Assembly: GCA_018902755.1 (NCBI GenBank)
Contig: JAHIQI010000056.1
Coordinates: 49,551-113,550 of the forward strand
Reading direction: 5' to 3'
DNA from: Pseudomonadota bacterium
GTDB taxonomy: Bacteria; Desulfobacterota; Desulfarculia; Desulfarculales; Desulfarculaceae
Length of the DNA stretch: 64,000 bases
Positions 16,424 to 25,729 of this stretch are shown here, one piece after another. The stretch's first letter is position 1. Every line of letters begins with the position of its first letter. The notes beneath the pieces were generated by a model. That model did no database searches and was not told the origin of the DNA. It saw only the letters and a program-made list of their open reading frames with translations. The position numbers and the translations under genes were made by a program.

Positions 16424-17065
16424 CTAAGGGATGGGAAACACCACGAAGGCCGTGGTAGTCCACACGGCGTGAGAGATGATAACCGGCGGGATGCGCCCCC
16501 ACCGCCAATAGAGCAGCCCCCAGAAGGCCCCGGCCACGGCGGCCGCCCCCATGAGCATGATATTGAGCGAAGGCAGGTGCACCAGGGTGTAGAGACCGGT
16601 GGCGCACAGCCATCCCTTGAGCGGCCCCAGGCGCTCCATGAGCCCGGCCTGCATGTAGCGCCGCCAGAACAGCTCCTCGCAGGGACCGATCAACAAAAAC
16701 AACAAGATGGCGATAAGCCACTGAGGCGTGCCCTGGCCCTTGGCGTAGATGGCCCCCACCTGGTCGGCCAGGGCGGGGAACATCCAGGCGCTAACCCCCT
16801 TGGCAAGCCAGAAGATGAGCCACAGCACCACGGCCGAGGCCAGGCCCAGGGCCAGGTCCTTGGGGCGAAAGGCCAGGCCGCCGGGCACCGGGGGCCTTAG
16901 GAAAAGGGAGGTGACGGTGAGGATCAGGGCGGTGGCCGCGATCTTGAGCCAGAAGTTGCCCCCGGAGAAGCCGAAGGCGAAATAGAACAGCAGGGCGGCC
17001 AGGGCGGTCATGGCTCCCAGGGCGATCCAGCCCTGCCGTTTGGCCTTGAGATTAACCGCCCGCAT
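16424..17065 (-). CDS. CPBP-family intramembrane metalloprotease (CAAX protease/Abi)
   Basis: 213 aa from the ATG at 17065 (GGGGAGAGACG upstream). About six to seven hydrophobic segments. Family motifs present: CEELFWRRYMQ (EExxxR), TLVHLPSLN and the C-terminal IISHAVWTT histidine. CPBP proteases act within the inner membrane; bacterial members range from bacteriocin self-immunity to unknown processing. No bacteriocin genes are nearby, so the role is open. Confidence 0.85.
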   Translation of the reverse strand: MRAVNLKAKRQGWIALGAMTALAALLFYFAFGFSGGNFWLKIAATALILTVTSLFLRPPVPGGLAFRPKDLALGLASAVVLWLIFWLAKGVSAWMFPALADQVGAIYAKGQGTPQWLIAILLFLLIGPCEELFWRRYMQAGLMERLGPLKGWLCATGLYTLVHLPSLNIMLMGAAAVAGAFWGLLYWRWGRIPPVIISHAVWTTTAFVVFPIP

Positions 17066-17147
17066 CGTCTCTCCCCGCCCCAAAAAGTTGCCTGCAATTT
17101 CAGATTAGAGCAGAAGATCACCGGTAGCAATGGGCCTGGCCCGCATC

Positions 17148-17156
17148 TGCTAAAAT
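17148..17156 (+). promoter_or_regulatory. Candidate extended -10 promoter of the dehydrogenase gene
   Basis: TG-C-TAAAAT extended -10 element 45 nt before the ATG at 17201; no clear -35. Confidence 0.35.
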
Positions 17157-17200
17157 AAGACCGGCCCCAAAAAACACTTCCTTAACCCAGGGAGAGCATC

Positions 17201-18466
17201 ATGAGCCGGTCAGAAACCACACGTCTCGACCCCTACGCCATGTCTTGCCGACAACTGGACGATGCCGCCGCCCATCTGGATATCGAACCCGGCCTGCTGG
17301 AGCGCCTTCGGTTCACCGAGCGGGAGTTGACGGTCAACTTCCCGGTGAAGATGGACGACGGATCCCTGAAAATGTTCACCGGTTACCGGGTGCAGCACAA
17401 CGACGTGCGCGGCCCTTTCAAGGGCGGCCTGCGCTACCACCCGGACACCGACCTGGGCGAGGTGCGCGCCCTGGCCATGTGGATGACCTGGAAGGCGGCG
17501 GTGGTCAACATCCCCTACGGCGGGGCCAAGGGCGGGGTGCAGTGCGACACTAAGAAGATGTCGCGCGCCGAGGTGGAGAAGCTGACCCGGCGTTTCACCT
17601 ACGGTATAGCTTCCATCATCGGGCCGGAGCGTGACATCCCGGCTCCGGACGTGTACACCGGGCCCCAGGAGATGGCCTGGATCATGGACACCTACTCCAT
17701 GCTCATGGGCCAAACCACCCCCGGCGTAGTCACCGGCAAGCCCCTGGAACTGGGGGGCAGCCTGGGGCGCTTCGAGGCCACCGGGCGGGGGGTGGTAATC
17801 GCCGCGGCGCGGGCGGCCCGCCACCTGGGACTGGAGCTGAAGGGCATGACCGTGGCCATCCAGGGCTCGGGCAACGTGGGCGGGGTGGCGGCCCGCTACT
17901 TCGAGCAGGCCGGGGCCACGGTGGTGGCCATGAGCGACTCCAAGAGCGGGGTCTACAACCCCAAGGGGGTGAGCAGCGCCAAGGCCCTGGCCTGCAAGGA
18001 CCAGTACTCCTGCCTGCTGGGCCACGAGGTATCCGCCGAAGAGATCAGCAACCAGGAGTTGTTGGAGCTGGAGGTGGACCTGCTGGCCCCCTGCGCCATG
18101 GAAGGCGCGCTGACCCAGGCCAACGCGGGCAAGGTCAAGGCCCGCTTGGTGGTGGAGGGAGCCAACGGCCCCACCACCCCGGAGGCGGACGCCATCCTGG
18201 CCGACAAGGGGGTGCTGGTGGTGCCCGACATCCTGGCCAACGCCGGGGGAGTGACGGTAAGCTACTTCGAGTGGGTGCAGAACCTGCAAAACCTGCTGTG
18301 GAGCGAAGAGCAGATCGGCCAGCGCCTGGAGGAAATCATGGGCAAGGCCATGGACGAGGTGCTGGCCATTGCCCAGGAAAAGAAGGTAAGCCTGCGCACC
18401 GCGGCCATGATCCTGGGGGTCGGCCGGGTGGCCAAGGCCACCAGGCTCAGGGGCATCTATCCCTAG
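17201..18466 (+). CDS. Glutamate dehydrogenase (Glu/Leu/Phe/Val dehydrogenase family)
   Basis: 421 aa, the length of hexameric GDH. PFKGGLRYHPD and NIPYGGAKGG hold the substrate lysines; the NAD(P) Rossmann motif is GSGNVGG. C-terminal LRTAAMILGVGRVAKATRLRG is typical. It interconverts glutamate and 2-oxoglutarate plus ammonia. ATG with GGGAGAGC upstream. R1 copy C follows 7 bp after the stop. Confidence 0.92.
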   Translation: MSRSETTRLDPYAMSCRQLDDAAAHLDIEPGLLERLRFTERELTVNFPVKMDDGSLKMFTGYRVQHNDVRGPFKGGLRYHPDTDLGEVRALAMWMTWKAAVVNIPYGGAKGGVQCDTKKMSRAEVEKLTRRFTYGIASIIGPERDIPAPDVYTGPQEMAWIMDTYSMLMGQTTPGVVTGKPLELGGSLGRFEATGRGVVIAAARAARHLGLELKGMTVAIQGSGNVGGVAARYFEQAGATVVAMSDSKSGVYNPKGVSSAKALACKDQYSCLLGHEVSAEEISNQELLELEVDLLAPCAMEGALTQANAGKVKARLVVEGANGPTTPEADAILADKGVLVVPDILANAGGVTVSYFEWVQNLQNLLWSEEQIGQRLEEIMGKAMDEVLAIAQEKKVSLRTAAMILGVGRVAKATRLRGIYP

Positions 18467-18473
18467 CCCCCAT

Positions 18474-18596
18474 CCGGCTTCGCCAGCCACCGGCATACCG
18501 CGTTGCCGGCATCGCTTAGGCCTCGACGTAGCCTCGGCTACGCCTCCGGCCTGCGCTCGCCGGACGCCTTGTCTGCCGCCGGCTGGCTGTGCCGGG
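18474..18596. repeat. R1 palindromic repeat, copy C (inverted)
   Basis: Starts CCGGCTTCGCCAGCC and ends GGCTGGCTGTGCCGG, the reverse orientation of copies A and B. It lies just after the plus-strand GDH stop (18466), so relative to its gene it has the same polarity. Central stem GACGTAGCC/GGCTACGCC. Confidence 0.85.
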
Positions 18597-18643
18597 TTAA
18601 GATATGGCTAGCGAACTGATAGTAATAGGACAAAGACAAAGGG

Positions 18644-19225
18644 ATGAAACCCATGGAACACGATTTGAGGAAACCGCCCGCCCTGCTCACGCGGGAGCAG
18701 TGCCTGCTGGTGATCATCGACATGCAGCAGAAGCTGGTGCCCATCATGGCCGACAAACAGCGCCTGATCGCCAACGTGTCGCGCCTGGCCCGCTTCGCGC
18801 GCATCGTGAACATGCCGGTGGTGGTCAGCGAGCAAAAGAACCTGGGGCCCACCATCGAGGAGATCGCCTCGGTGCTGCCCCACTCCACCCAGCCGGTGGA
18901 GAAGATCAACTTCGACTGCTTCGGCTGCGGCCCCTTCCAGGAAAAGCTGTGGGAGCACCAGAAACCGGTGCTGATCTTCGCGGGCATCGAGAGCCACATC
19001 TGCGTGGCCCAGACCGCGCTCAGCGCCCTGGTGGGCCACGAGGTGCACGTCATCGCCGACGCGGTGGCCTCGCGCTACGAGCCCAACCGGGCGGTGGCCC
19101 TCAGGCGCCTGGAGCAGGCCGGGGCGGTGATCAGCTCCACCGAGATGTTCATGTATGAGCTGCTGGGCGAGGCGGGGACCGAGGAGTTCAGGGCCGTGCT
19201 GCCGCTTGTGAAAGAGACTCCGTAG
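18644..19225 (+). CDS. Isochorismatase-family cysteine hydrolase
   Basis: 193 aa. Catalytic aspartate in VIIDMQQKLV, cysteine in AGIESHICVAQTAL, cis-peptide region typical of the nicotinamidase/isochorismatase superfamily, and a conserved C-terminal SSTEMFMYELLG. Start either ATG 18644 or 18653 (MEHDLR). The substrate is unknown; YcaC-like members of this length act on amides or as unknown hydrolases. Not in an operon; bracketed by R1 copies C and D. Confidence 0.85.
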   Translation: MKPMEHDLRKPPALLTREQCLLVIIDMQQKLVPIMADKQRLIANVSRLARFARIVNMPVVVSEQKNLGPTIEEIASVLPHSTQPVEKINFDCFGCGPFQEKLWEHQKPVLIFAGIESHICVAQTALSALVGHEVHVIADAVASRYEPNRAVALRRLEQAGAVISSTEMFMYELLGEAGTEEFRAVLPLVKETP

Positions 19226-19250
19226 CCCGCACATAGTTTGGAGGTTGTGC

Positions 19251-19374
19251 GCCGGCTGCGCCAGCCGCCGGCATACTGCGTTGCCGGCTGCGCTGTGTCC
19301 TCGGCGTAGGCATGGCTACGCCTGCGGCCCATGCTCGCCAGGCGCCTTGTCTGCCGGCGGCTGACTGTGCCGGT
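19251..19374. repeat. R1 palindromic repeat, copy D (inverted)
   Basis: Starts GCCGGCTGCGCCAGCC, ends GGCTGACTGTGCCGG. It fills the gap between two convergent genes (stops at 19225 and 19374) and touches the second. Central stem GGCGTAG/CTACGCC around GCATGG. Confidence 0.85.
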
Positions 19375-20180
19375 TAAGACTCAAGAGGATTATTCACAAA
19401 CTTTTCGAGCCGCGAGAAATAGGCCGGGCCACCGACAACGTACGTATCGTTGTGCCCAGCCCCCTGTAGGGTCACGAACTGCTTGGGCGAAGGCAGGGCC
19501 TCGAACAGCTCCTGCCCCAGGCGGTAGGGCACGATCTGGTCGGCGTCGCCGTGCAACATCAAGACCGGGCAGGACACCCGGGGGGCCCGCTCCAGGCTGT
19601 TGAAGCGCCCCCCCAGCCAGCTTTCCAGGCCGGGTATGTGGAAAAATCCCCTGGCCATGGCCCCCAAATTGGTGAAGGTGGACTCCAACACCAGCCCGGC
19701 GGGCTGTTGGCGCGAGGCCAAATACACCGCGGCCACTCCGCCCAGGGAGCGGCCGAAAATCACCACCCGCCCGCCCTGGCTTTTGGCCTGGCCCTGGGCC
19801 CAGAGCCAGGCCGCCTCGGCGTCCAGGTACATGCCCTGCTCGCTGGGCTTGCCCTGGCTCTGGCCGTATCCCCGGTAGTCGAAGATGAACACCGCCATGC
19901 CCGCCCTATGCATGCGGGCCAGGTTGTCCAGGCGGTGGGATATGTTGCCCGCGTTGCCGTGGCAAAACAGCACCAGGTTGGTGGCACCCGGCGCGGGAAG
20001 GTGCCAGCCGTGCAGGCGCAGCCCGTCGCCGGTGGTGAGCCAAACGTCCTGGGCGGCGAGCCCGAAATCAGCCGGTTGGGCGTAGTGCCCCTTTTCGGGG
20101 TAGAACACCTGCCGCTCTATGAAGTTGTCGCAACCCAGCAAAGTCAGTCCCATCAAGAGCAGCCCCAGGGCCGCCCTCAC
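19374..20180 (-). CDS. Alpha/beta-hydrolase lipoprotein (BAAT/ABHD13-like)
   Basis: 268 aa. Starts with a lipoprotein signal (lipobox LTLLGC), so likely membrane-anchored. Hydrolase motifs: oxyanion HGNAGN, nucleophile elbow GRSLGG, acid HGDADQIVPY and GAGHNDTYV. The GTG start overlaps the upstream stop (GTGA), showing coupling to the lipoprotein gene at 20177. Likely a serine esterase/peptidase; substrate unknown. R1 copy D touches the stop codon. Confidence 0.85.
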   Translation of the reverse strand: MRAALGLLLMGLTLLGCDNFIERQVFYPEKGHYAQPADFGLAAQDVWLTTGDGLRLHGWHLPAPGATNLVLFCHGNAGNISHRLDNLARMHRAGMAVFIFDYRGYGQSQGKPSEQGMYLDAEAAWLWAQGQAKSQGGRVVIFGRSLGGVAAVYLASRQQPAGLVLESTFTNLGAMARGFFHIPGLESWLGGRFNSLERAPRVSCPVLMLHGDADQIVPYRLGQELFEALPSPKQFVTLQGAGHNDTYVVGGPAYFSRLEKFVNNPLES

Positions 20181-20698
20181 TTGCCCTTCTCTGAGTCAAA
20201 GGGCGAGATTCTCAGCACCTGCCCCGGCGCCGGGTTCAAGTTCATTTCCTTCTGACGCAGATACACGTACACCGGCTCCTGCCAGGTGCCGCCCTCGTCC
20301 CAATAGTGGGTGACCACGCAGCTGAAGGTGATACGGTAGCGGTTGGCTCCCGAGGGCACCGCGAAGGAGGCCACGCCCTGGGCGTCCATGCCCACCTGGG
20401 GCTTGGCCAGTCCGCCCAGGGGCTTGAGCGGCCAGATGGCCGCCGCGTCGCCCAGCATGTAGGCCTCCACCTGCCAGGTGGGCAGCCCCAGCCAGTGCCA
20501 CAGGGTGGGCTGGTCCTGCATGGGCCCCACCTGCTCGAACACCGCCCGGTTGATCTGCTCTTGGTCTATGCGCCCCTGCGCGGCCACCTCCAGGCGGGCC
20601 GGGTTTTCCCCCAAGGGGGCGTAAAAACCGCCGCACCCGGCGGCCAGCAACAACAGCGCCACCATCGCGCCCAGGCAATTTCGAACCGCGCCGGCCAT
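20177..20698 (-). CDS. Hypothetical lipoprotein
   Basis: 173 aa, no family recognised. Signal peptide with lipobox LLLAAGC; the mature part begins GGFYAPLG. ATG preceded by GGAGGGGG. Overlaps and is probably co-translated with the hydrolase downstream, so the two may work together at the membrane. A TATAAT-like -10 (minus strand, 20733-20738) lies upstream. Confidence 0.75.
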   Translation of the reverse strand: MAGAVRNCLGAMVALLLLAAGCGGFYAPLGENPARLEVAAQGRIDQEQINRAVFEQVGPMQDQPTLWHWLGLPTWQVEAYMLGDAAAIWPLKPLGGLAKPQVGMDAQGVASFAVPSGANRYRITFSCVVTHYWDEGGTWQEPVYVYLRQKEMNLNPAPGQVLRISPFDSEKGK

Positions 20699-20762
20699 GC
20701 TCCCCCTCCGGTCGTAAAAGGTCGATGCCCTTATTATAGCCCCAAGAACCCATGCTTAGTCA

Positions 20763-20791
20763 TTGACACCCCGGCGGGATGCTTTTAGCAT
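20763..20791 (+). promoter_or_regulatory. Sigma-70-type promoter of the 82-aa gene
   Basis: TTGACA, 17-nt spacer, TAGCAT, about 50 nt before the ATG at 20840. Confidence 0.65.
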
Positions 20792-20839
20792 GATGAACAC
20801 ACTAAAATTCAATCCTGGCCTTAGCTTGGGAGGAACCCG

Positions 20840-21088
20840 ATGAACAAAGACGATCTGGCCGCCAAACTCAAGGAAATGTATCCCGAGATCACCCAGCACG
20901 ACCTGAGCCTGGAGCTGGAGTTCAAGGCGGACAAGGACTACTGGGTGGTAAAGCTCTCCAAGGGCGATCATCTCATGCACACCCTGCTGGACCAAAAGGA
21001 CGCCACAGCCTGTATCGAAGGCACCCAGTGCGTGTACCTGGGGGTGCAGATCGGCCAATTCGTTAAGAACTTCGAGTACTACGCCTAA
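20840..21088 (+). CDS. Small conserved-looking cytoplasmic protein of unknown function
   Basis: 82 aa, acidic, no signal or membrane helix. GGGAGGAACCCG before the ATG. Features include DLSLELEFKADKDYWVVKL and two cysteines in TACIEGTQCVYLG. A perfect -35 box and a strong intrinsic terminator bracket it, so it is an independent, probably well-expressed unit. I do not recognise a family. Confidence 0.75.
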   Translation: MNKDDLAAKLKEMYPEITQHDLSLELEFKADKDYWVVKLSKGDHLMHTLLDQKDATACIEGTQCVYLGVQIGQFVKNFEYYA

Positions 21089-21117
21089 AACCTAAGCACC
21101 CGAGGCGATCGGTGTTT

Positions 21118-21146
21118 GCCCCGGGGATTACCCCCGGGGCTTTTTT
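21118..21146 (+). terminator. Intrinsic terminator of the 82-aa gene
   Basis: GCCCCGGGG and CCCCGGGGC around ATTAC, followed by six T. The histidine kinase must start after it. Confidence 0.92.
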
Positions 21147-21169
21147 CATGCCCGCCCAGGAGACGAAGC

Positions 21170-22450
<1,281 letters not shown>

Positions 22451-22469
22451 CCCCCCGCCAAACCCACCC

Positions 22470-22518
22470 CGAGGAGCGAGTGACGCCGACAACGCCGCCA
22501 TGCGGGGCCTGGCGCAGC
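22470..22518. repeat. R1 repeat fragment (right half only)
   Basis: CGAGGAGCGAGTGACGCC through CCTGGCGCAGCT matches the right half of copies G and H but lacks the left half. It lies directly before the full copy E. Confidence 0.6.
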
Positions 22519-22524
22519 TAATCA

Positions 22525-22644
22525 CCGGCACAGCCAGCCGCCGTCAGGCAAGGCGACCGGCAAGCGCAGGCCGCAGGCGTAGCCAAGCCTACGCCGAGGC
22601 CTAAGCGATGCCGGCAACGCAGCATGGCGGTGGCTGGTGCAGCC
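22525..22644. repeat. R1 palindromic repeat, copy E
   Basis: Starts CCGGCACAGCCAGCC, ends GGCTGGTGCAGCC. Central stem GGCGTAG/CTACGCC around CCAAGC. Lies between convergent genes (stops 22450 and 22715). Confidence 0.85.
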
Positions 22645-22648
22645 AGTC

Positions 22649-22683
22649 AAAAAAAAGTAAGCCCCCGCCCGTAGGCAGGGGCC
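22649..22683 (-). terminator. Terminator of the universal stress protein gene
   Basis: On the minus strand GCCCCTGCC pairs with GGGCGGGGGC and is followed, after TTAC, by eight T. Confidence 0.75.
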
Positions 22684-22693
22684 TGAAGTCTTG

Positions 22694-22717
22694 AACCGCC
22701 GCTGGGCGGTTTTTTTA
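22694..22717 (+). terminator. Plus-strand terminator
   Basis: ACCGCC-GCT-GGGCGGT followed by seven T. Probably ends transcripts from the histidine kinase side; it overlaps the stop of the opposing gene. Confidence 0.7.
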
Positions 22718-23167
22718 CTTGAGCTTGTAGGGGTTGATGGTCAGCACCGGCACCGGGGAGTTGCGCACCACGTTTTCGGCCACGCTGCCGAAGATGGCGT
22801 GCTCCAGGCCCTTGCGGCCGTGGGTGGCGGTGATGATAAGGTCGATGTTCTTTTCCTGGGCGTACTTGATCACCTCGCTGGCCGGGTCTCCGTTGACAAC
22901 TTCGGCGGTCACGCCGGGGAAGTCTGCGAAGTGTTTGGCGACGAACTCTTCCATCTTGCGCTGGGCGCCGGACTTGAGGTCGCTCTCCATCTTGTCCAGG
23001 GAGGGGTGGGGCACGAAGAAGTTGGCGTAATGACCTAGGTCTTCCACCACGTGCAGGGTGTGCAGGCTGGCGCCGAGCTTTTGCACCATCTCCTTGACCA
23101 TGGGCAGAACTTTTGCGTGATGCTCGGTGAAGTCCACCGGATACAGGATATTTTTGATCTGGGCCAT
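22715..23167 (-). CDS. Universal stress protein (UspA family)
   Basis: 150 aa. Begins MAQIKNILYPVDFTEH and has the ATP-binding signature HGRKGLEHAIFGSVAENV followed by SPVPVLTINP. Single USP domain, ATP-binding subtype. Cytoplasmic; members modulate survival under stress. Monocistronic. Confidence 0.92.
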   Translation of the reverse strand: MAQIKNILYPVDFTEHHAKVLPMVKEMVQKLGASLHTLHVVEDLGHYANFFVPHPSLDKMESDLKSGAQRKMEEFVAKHFADFPGVTAEVVNGDPASEVIKYAQEKNIDLIITATHGRKGLEHAIFGSVAENVVRNSPVPVLTINPYKLK

Positions 23168-23258
23168 CTGAACCTCCGTGTCCTCTTCCTTATTGCCAAG
23201 CTTGGGCCAAGCTAGCCGAATAGCCCCCCCAAGTCAACGCCCAAGCGGCGGCGATCTT

Positions 23259-23942
23259 CTACTTGATGGGCTTTCCCAAAGGTGGTTCGCCCTGGGTCAG
23301 GCGTTTAGCCACTGCCTGATAAACGTCCTCAACAACCTGGGGCGAAATCTGGGCCATGGCCTGGCTCATGGCCTGAGCCATGCTTTGGGCCGTTTTGGCG
23401 GCCATTCCCCGGGTGGCTTTGTATCTCTTCTGGAACAAAACCCTTTTTACCGTTTCAGCCTGCTGAATGTCCAGCAAAGTAATGTTCACCTCCAACTCCA
23501 CCACCGGCCCGCCGGCCATGTCGTCTTCCCAGCACTTAACCAGACCTCCCTCCAGCATGAAACGGGGCATCTGGGGCGAGGAGGTGCCGAACACCGCGGT
23601 GAAGCGGCCCGAGTCGGCCATGTCCCGGGCCAGTAGCCCGGATATCATGTCCGAGGGGAAGCCCTGCCAGAGGTGGTCTATGTAGTGGCTCATCTTGTAG
23701 CTGTCGGGCCGGTAAAACATCCTCTGGCTGGAGAACTGGGGCAGGGCCCCGAAACGCTGCACCTTGATCGCCGCGTCCAGGGGCTTGACCCCCGCCGGGG
23801 ACGGCGGGGCATAGGCGAACACGTATTGCTGCACGTAAACCGGTGGCGAGCCGCCGCAGGCGCTGAGCATGGCCAGGGCGGCCAGTAACAACAGTACGCC
23901 TACCAGCGCCGGGTGAAACATTTGACGATGCCGGCGTTTCAT
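23259..23942 (-). CDS. ABC-type transport auxiliary lipoprotein (PqiC/MlaD-associated)
   Basis: 227 aa. Lipoprotein signal with lipobox LSAC; mature part begins GGSPPVYVQQY as in the ABC_trans_aux family (PF03886). Contains the typical LDAAIKVQRFGALP and QRMFYRPDSYKMSHY segments. In PqiABC-like systems this outer-membrane lipoprotein docks the MCE tunnel. Its ATG overlaps the mlaD-like stop (ATGA). Last gene of the operon. Confidence 0.85.
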   Translation of the reverse strand: MKRRHRQMFHPALVGVLLLLAALAMLSACGGSPPVYVQQYVFAYAPPSPAGVKPLDAAIKVQRFGALPQFSSQRMFYRPDSYKMSHYIDHLWQGFPSDMISGLLARDMADSGRFTAVFGTSSPQMPRFMLEGGLVKCWEDDMAGGPVVELEVNITLLDIQQAETVKRVLFQKRYKATRGMAAKTAQSMAQAMSQAMAQISPQVVEDVYQAVAKRLTQGEPPLGKPIK

Positions 23943-24904
23943 TGCTGTCTCCCTTCCTGTCGCGGCGAGGTGGGCTGGGGAGTGGCGAAGATGAGGCTGC
24001 TGGGGTTGCGCTTGATGTTGTGCAGCAGCTCCTTGAGGCTTTCGGAGGACTCGCGCAGGTTTTGCATGGTCAGCTGGGCCTCCAGGGCCAGTTGGTAGCT
24101 GCGCTGCTCCAGACCCTCGAACAGACGCCCGGCCCGCTTGCCGGTGTTGCCCAGGTCCATCTGCTTTACGTCCTCGGCCAGCTGATCTACCACTACCTTG
24201 GCCGAAGCCACCGCCGCCTTGGCCTCGGCCAAGACCTTGCGGCTGTCTCCCACCAGGCCATCCAAGGATTTCTGGTTCAGCACCCGGTTGACCCGTCCCA
24301 CCAGCTCATCCACCTTCACCGAGGCGTCGGCGATGCGCTCCATGGTCACTTGCAGGCGCTGGTCGGTGAACAGCTTCTCCACTCCTTGCAGGGCCTTGTC
24401 CAGTCGCTCGCCCATCATCTTGAAGTTGATGGTCTGCACTTGCTGCATCACGCTGTCCAGGGTGGACACGATGCGCTGCAACTCCGAGGGCCGCGAGGGG
24501 ATGATAGGATACTCGGCCACGAAATCGATCTTGGGCGAAAGGTCCTTTTCGCCGGGCTTGCGCCGGTCCAACTCGATGAAGGTGATGCCGGTGATGCCCG
24601 CGGTCGAAAGTTGGGCCACCAGTTCCTTGGACAGGTCGCCCTGGAACTGGATCTCCATCAGCACCTCGATGAGGCGCGTATCCGCGGCCACCCGGATGGC
24701 CTTGACCCGGCCCACTTCCACCCCCCGGTAGCGCACGGTGCTGTCGTTTTGCAGGCCCTGCACCGACTCGTTGAAGAAGGTGACGTACTTCTCGGCCCCC
24801 TTCAGGTACTGGGAGGCTCCCAGCCAGGCTATGGCGCCCACTCCCAGGGCTAGGCCCAGGATGACGAACAAACCCACCTTGAAATTCGAAGCGTGGGTGG
24901 ACAT
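23939..24904 (-). CDS. MCE-domain (MlaD-like) substrate-binding protein
   Basis: 321 aa. One N-terminal transmembrane helix (VGLFVILGLALGVGAIAWLG), one MCE domain (about residues 40-115), then a long helical/coiled-coil region to the C-terminus. The long tail is more like PqiB/Mce proteins than the ~180-aa E. coli MlaD, and suits a needle-like tunnel across the periplasm. It works with the ATPase and permease encoded just upstream. Confidence 0.9.
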   Translation of the reverse strand: MSTHASNFKVGLFVILGLALGVGAIAWLGASQYLKGAEKYVTFFNESVQGLQNDSTVRYRGVEVGRVKAIRVAADTRLIEVLMEIQFQGDLSKELVAQLSTAGITGITFIELDRRKPGEKDLSPKIDFVAEYPIIPSRPSELQRIVSTLDSVMQQVQTINFKMMGERLDKALQGVEKLFTDQRLQVTMERIADASVKVDELVGRVNRVLNQKSLDGLVGDSRKVLAEAKAAVASAKVVVDQLAEDVKQMDLGNTGKRAGRLFEGLEQRSYQLALEAQLTMQNLRESSESLKELLHNIKRNPSSLIFATPQPTSPRQEGRQQ

Positions 24905-24912
24905 GGCTCCTC

Positions 24913-25719
24913 TCAGTTCCGGGGTCTGCGGTGGAAAAAGTTGCTCACCCTGGGGTCGGTGGATTTGTCGCGCAAATCCGAGGGCGGCCCTACCGCGATA
25001 ATCCCCTTATCGCTCTTATCCAGCATAATAACCCGGTGGGCGATGGTGTAAATTGAATTGAGCTCATGGGTCACCACCACCATGGTGGTGCCCAGGGCGT
25101 GATTGATCTTGAGTATGGTCTGGTCCAACTCAGCGCTGGTGATGGGGTCCAGGCCCGCGCTGGGCTCGTCGAAAAACAAGATGGTGGGGTCCAGGGCCAT
25201 GGCCCGGGCCAGGCCGGCCCGCTTTTGCATGCCGCCGGATATCTCCGAGGGGTAGTAGCCCTCGTAGCCGTCCAGGTCCACCACCGCCAGCTTGAGCCGC
25301 ACCAGCACCTGGCGGGCGGCCTTGGACAGGCGGGCGGTGTCGGCCAGGGGCAAGTCCACGTTTTCGGCCAGGGTCATGGAGCCGAACAGGGCCCCGCCCT
25401 GGAAGGCCACCCCGATCTTGCGGCGCACCTGGCTGAGCACCTTCTCGCTGGCCCCGGTGACCTCCATCCCCTCCAGCCACACCCGGCCCTTGATGGGCGC
25501 CAGCAGCCCCACCAGGCCCTTGAGCAGGGTGGACTTGCCGCAGCCACTGCCCCCGGCGATGACCACGATCTCGCCGGGCTCCACCTCCAGGCTCACGTCT
25601 GTGAGGATGGGATCGCGGCCGTAGCCCAGGGACAGGTCCTTGACCACGATGGGCTTGACCACCGGCGAGGCCGGGGTTTGGTCCAGGGCTGGTTCGCTTT
25701 GGGTGACCACCGGTTCCAC
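24913..25719 (-). CDS. mlaF: Mla/Mce-type ABC transporter ATPase (MlaF-like)
   Basis: 268 aa from a GTG with GGAGC upstream. Walker A GGSGCGKSTLLKGL, signature SGGMQKRAGLARA, Walker B ILFFDEPSAGLDP, and the H-loop VVVTHELNS. The SGGMQKR signature is diagnostic of MlaF/Mkl-type ATPases that power phospholipid or lipid transport between membranes. 8 bp from the MCE gene, 10 bp from the permease. Confidence 0.92.
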   Translation of the reverse strand: MEPVVTQSEPALDQTPASPVVKPIVVKDLSLGYGRDPILTDVSLEVEPGEIVVIAGGSGCGKSTLLKGLVGLLAPIKGRVWLEGMEVTGASEKVLSQVRRKIGVAFQGGALFGSMTLAENVDLPLADTARLSKAARQVLVRLKLAVVDLDGYEGYYPSEISGGMQKRAGLARAMALDPTILFFDEPSAGLDPITSAELDQTILKINHALGTTMVVVTHELNSIYTIAHRVIMLDKSDKGIIAVGPPSDLRDKSTDPRVSNFFHRRPRN

Positions 25720-25729
25720 GCAAAGGCTC

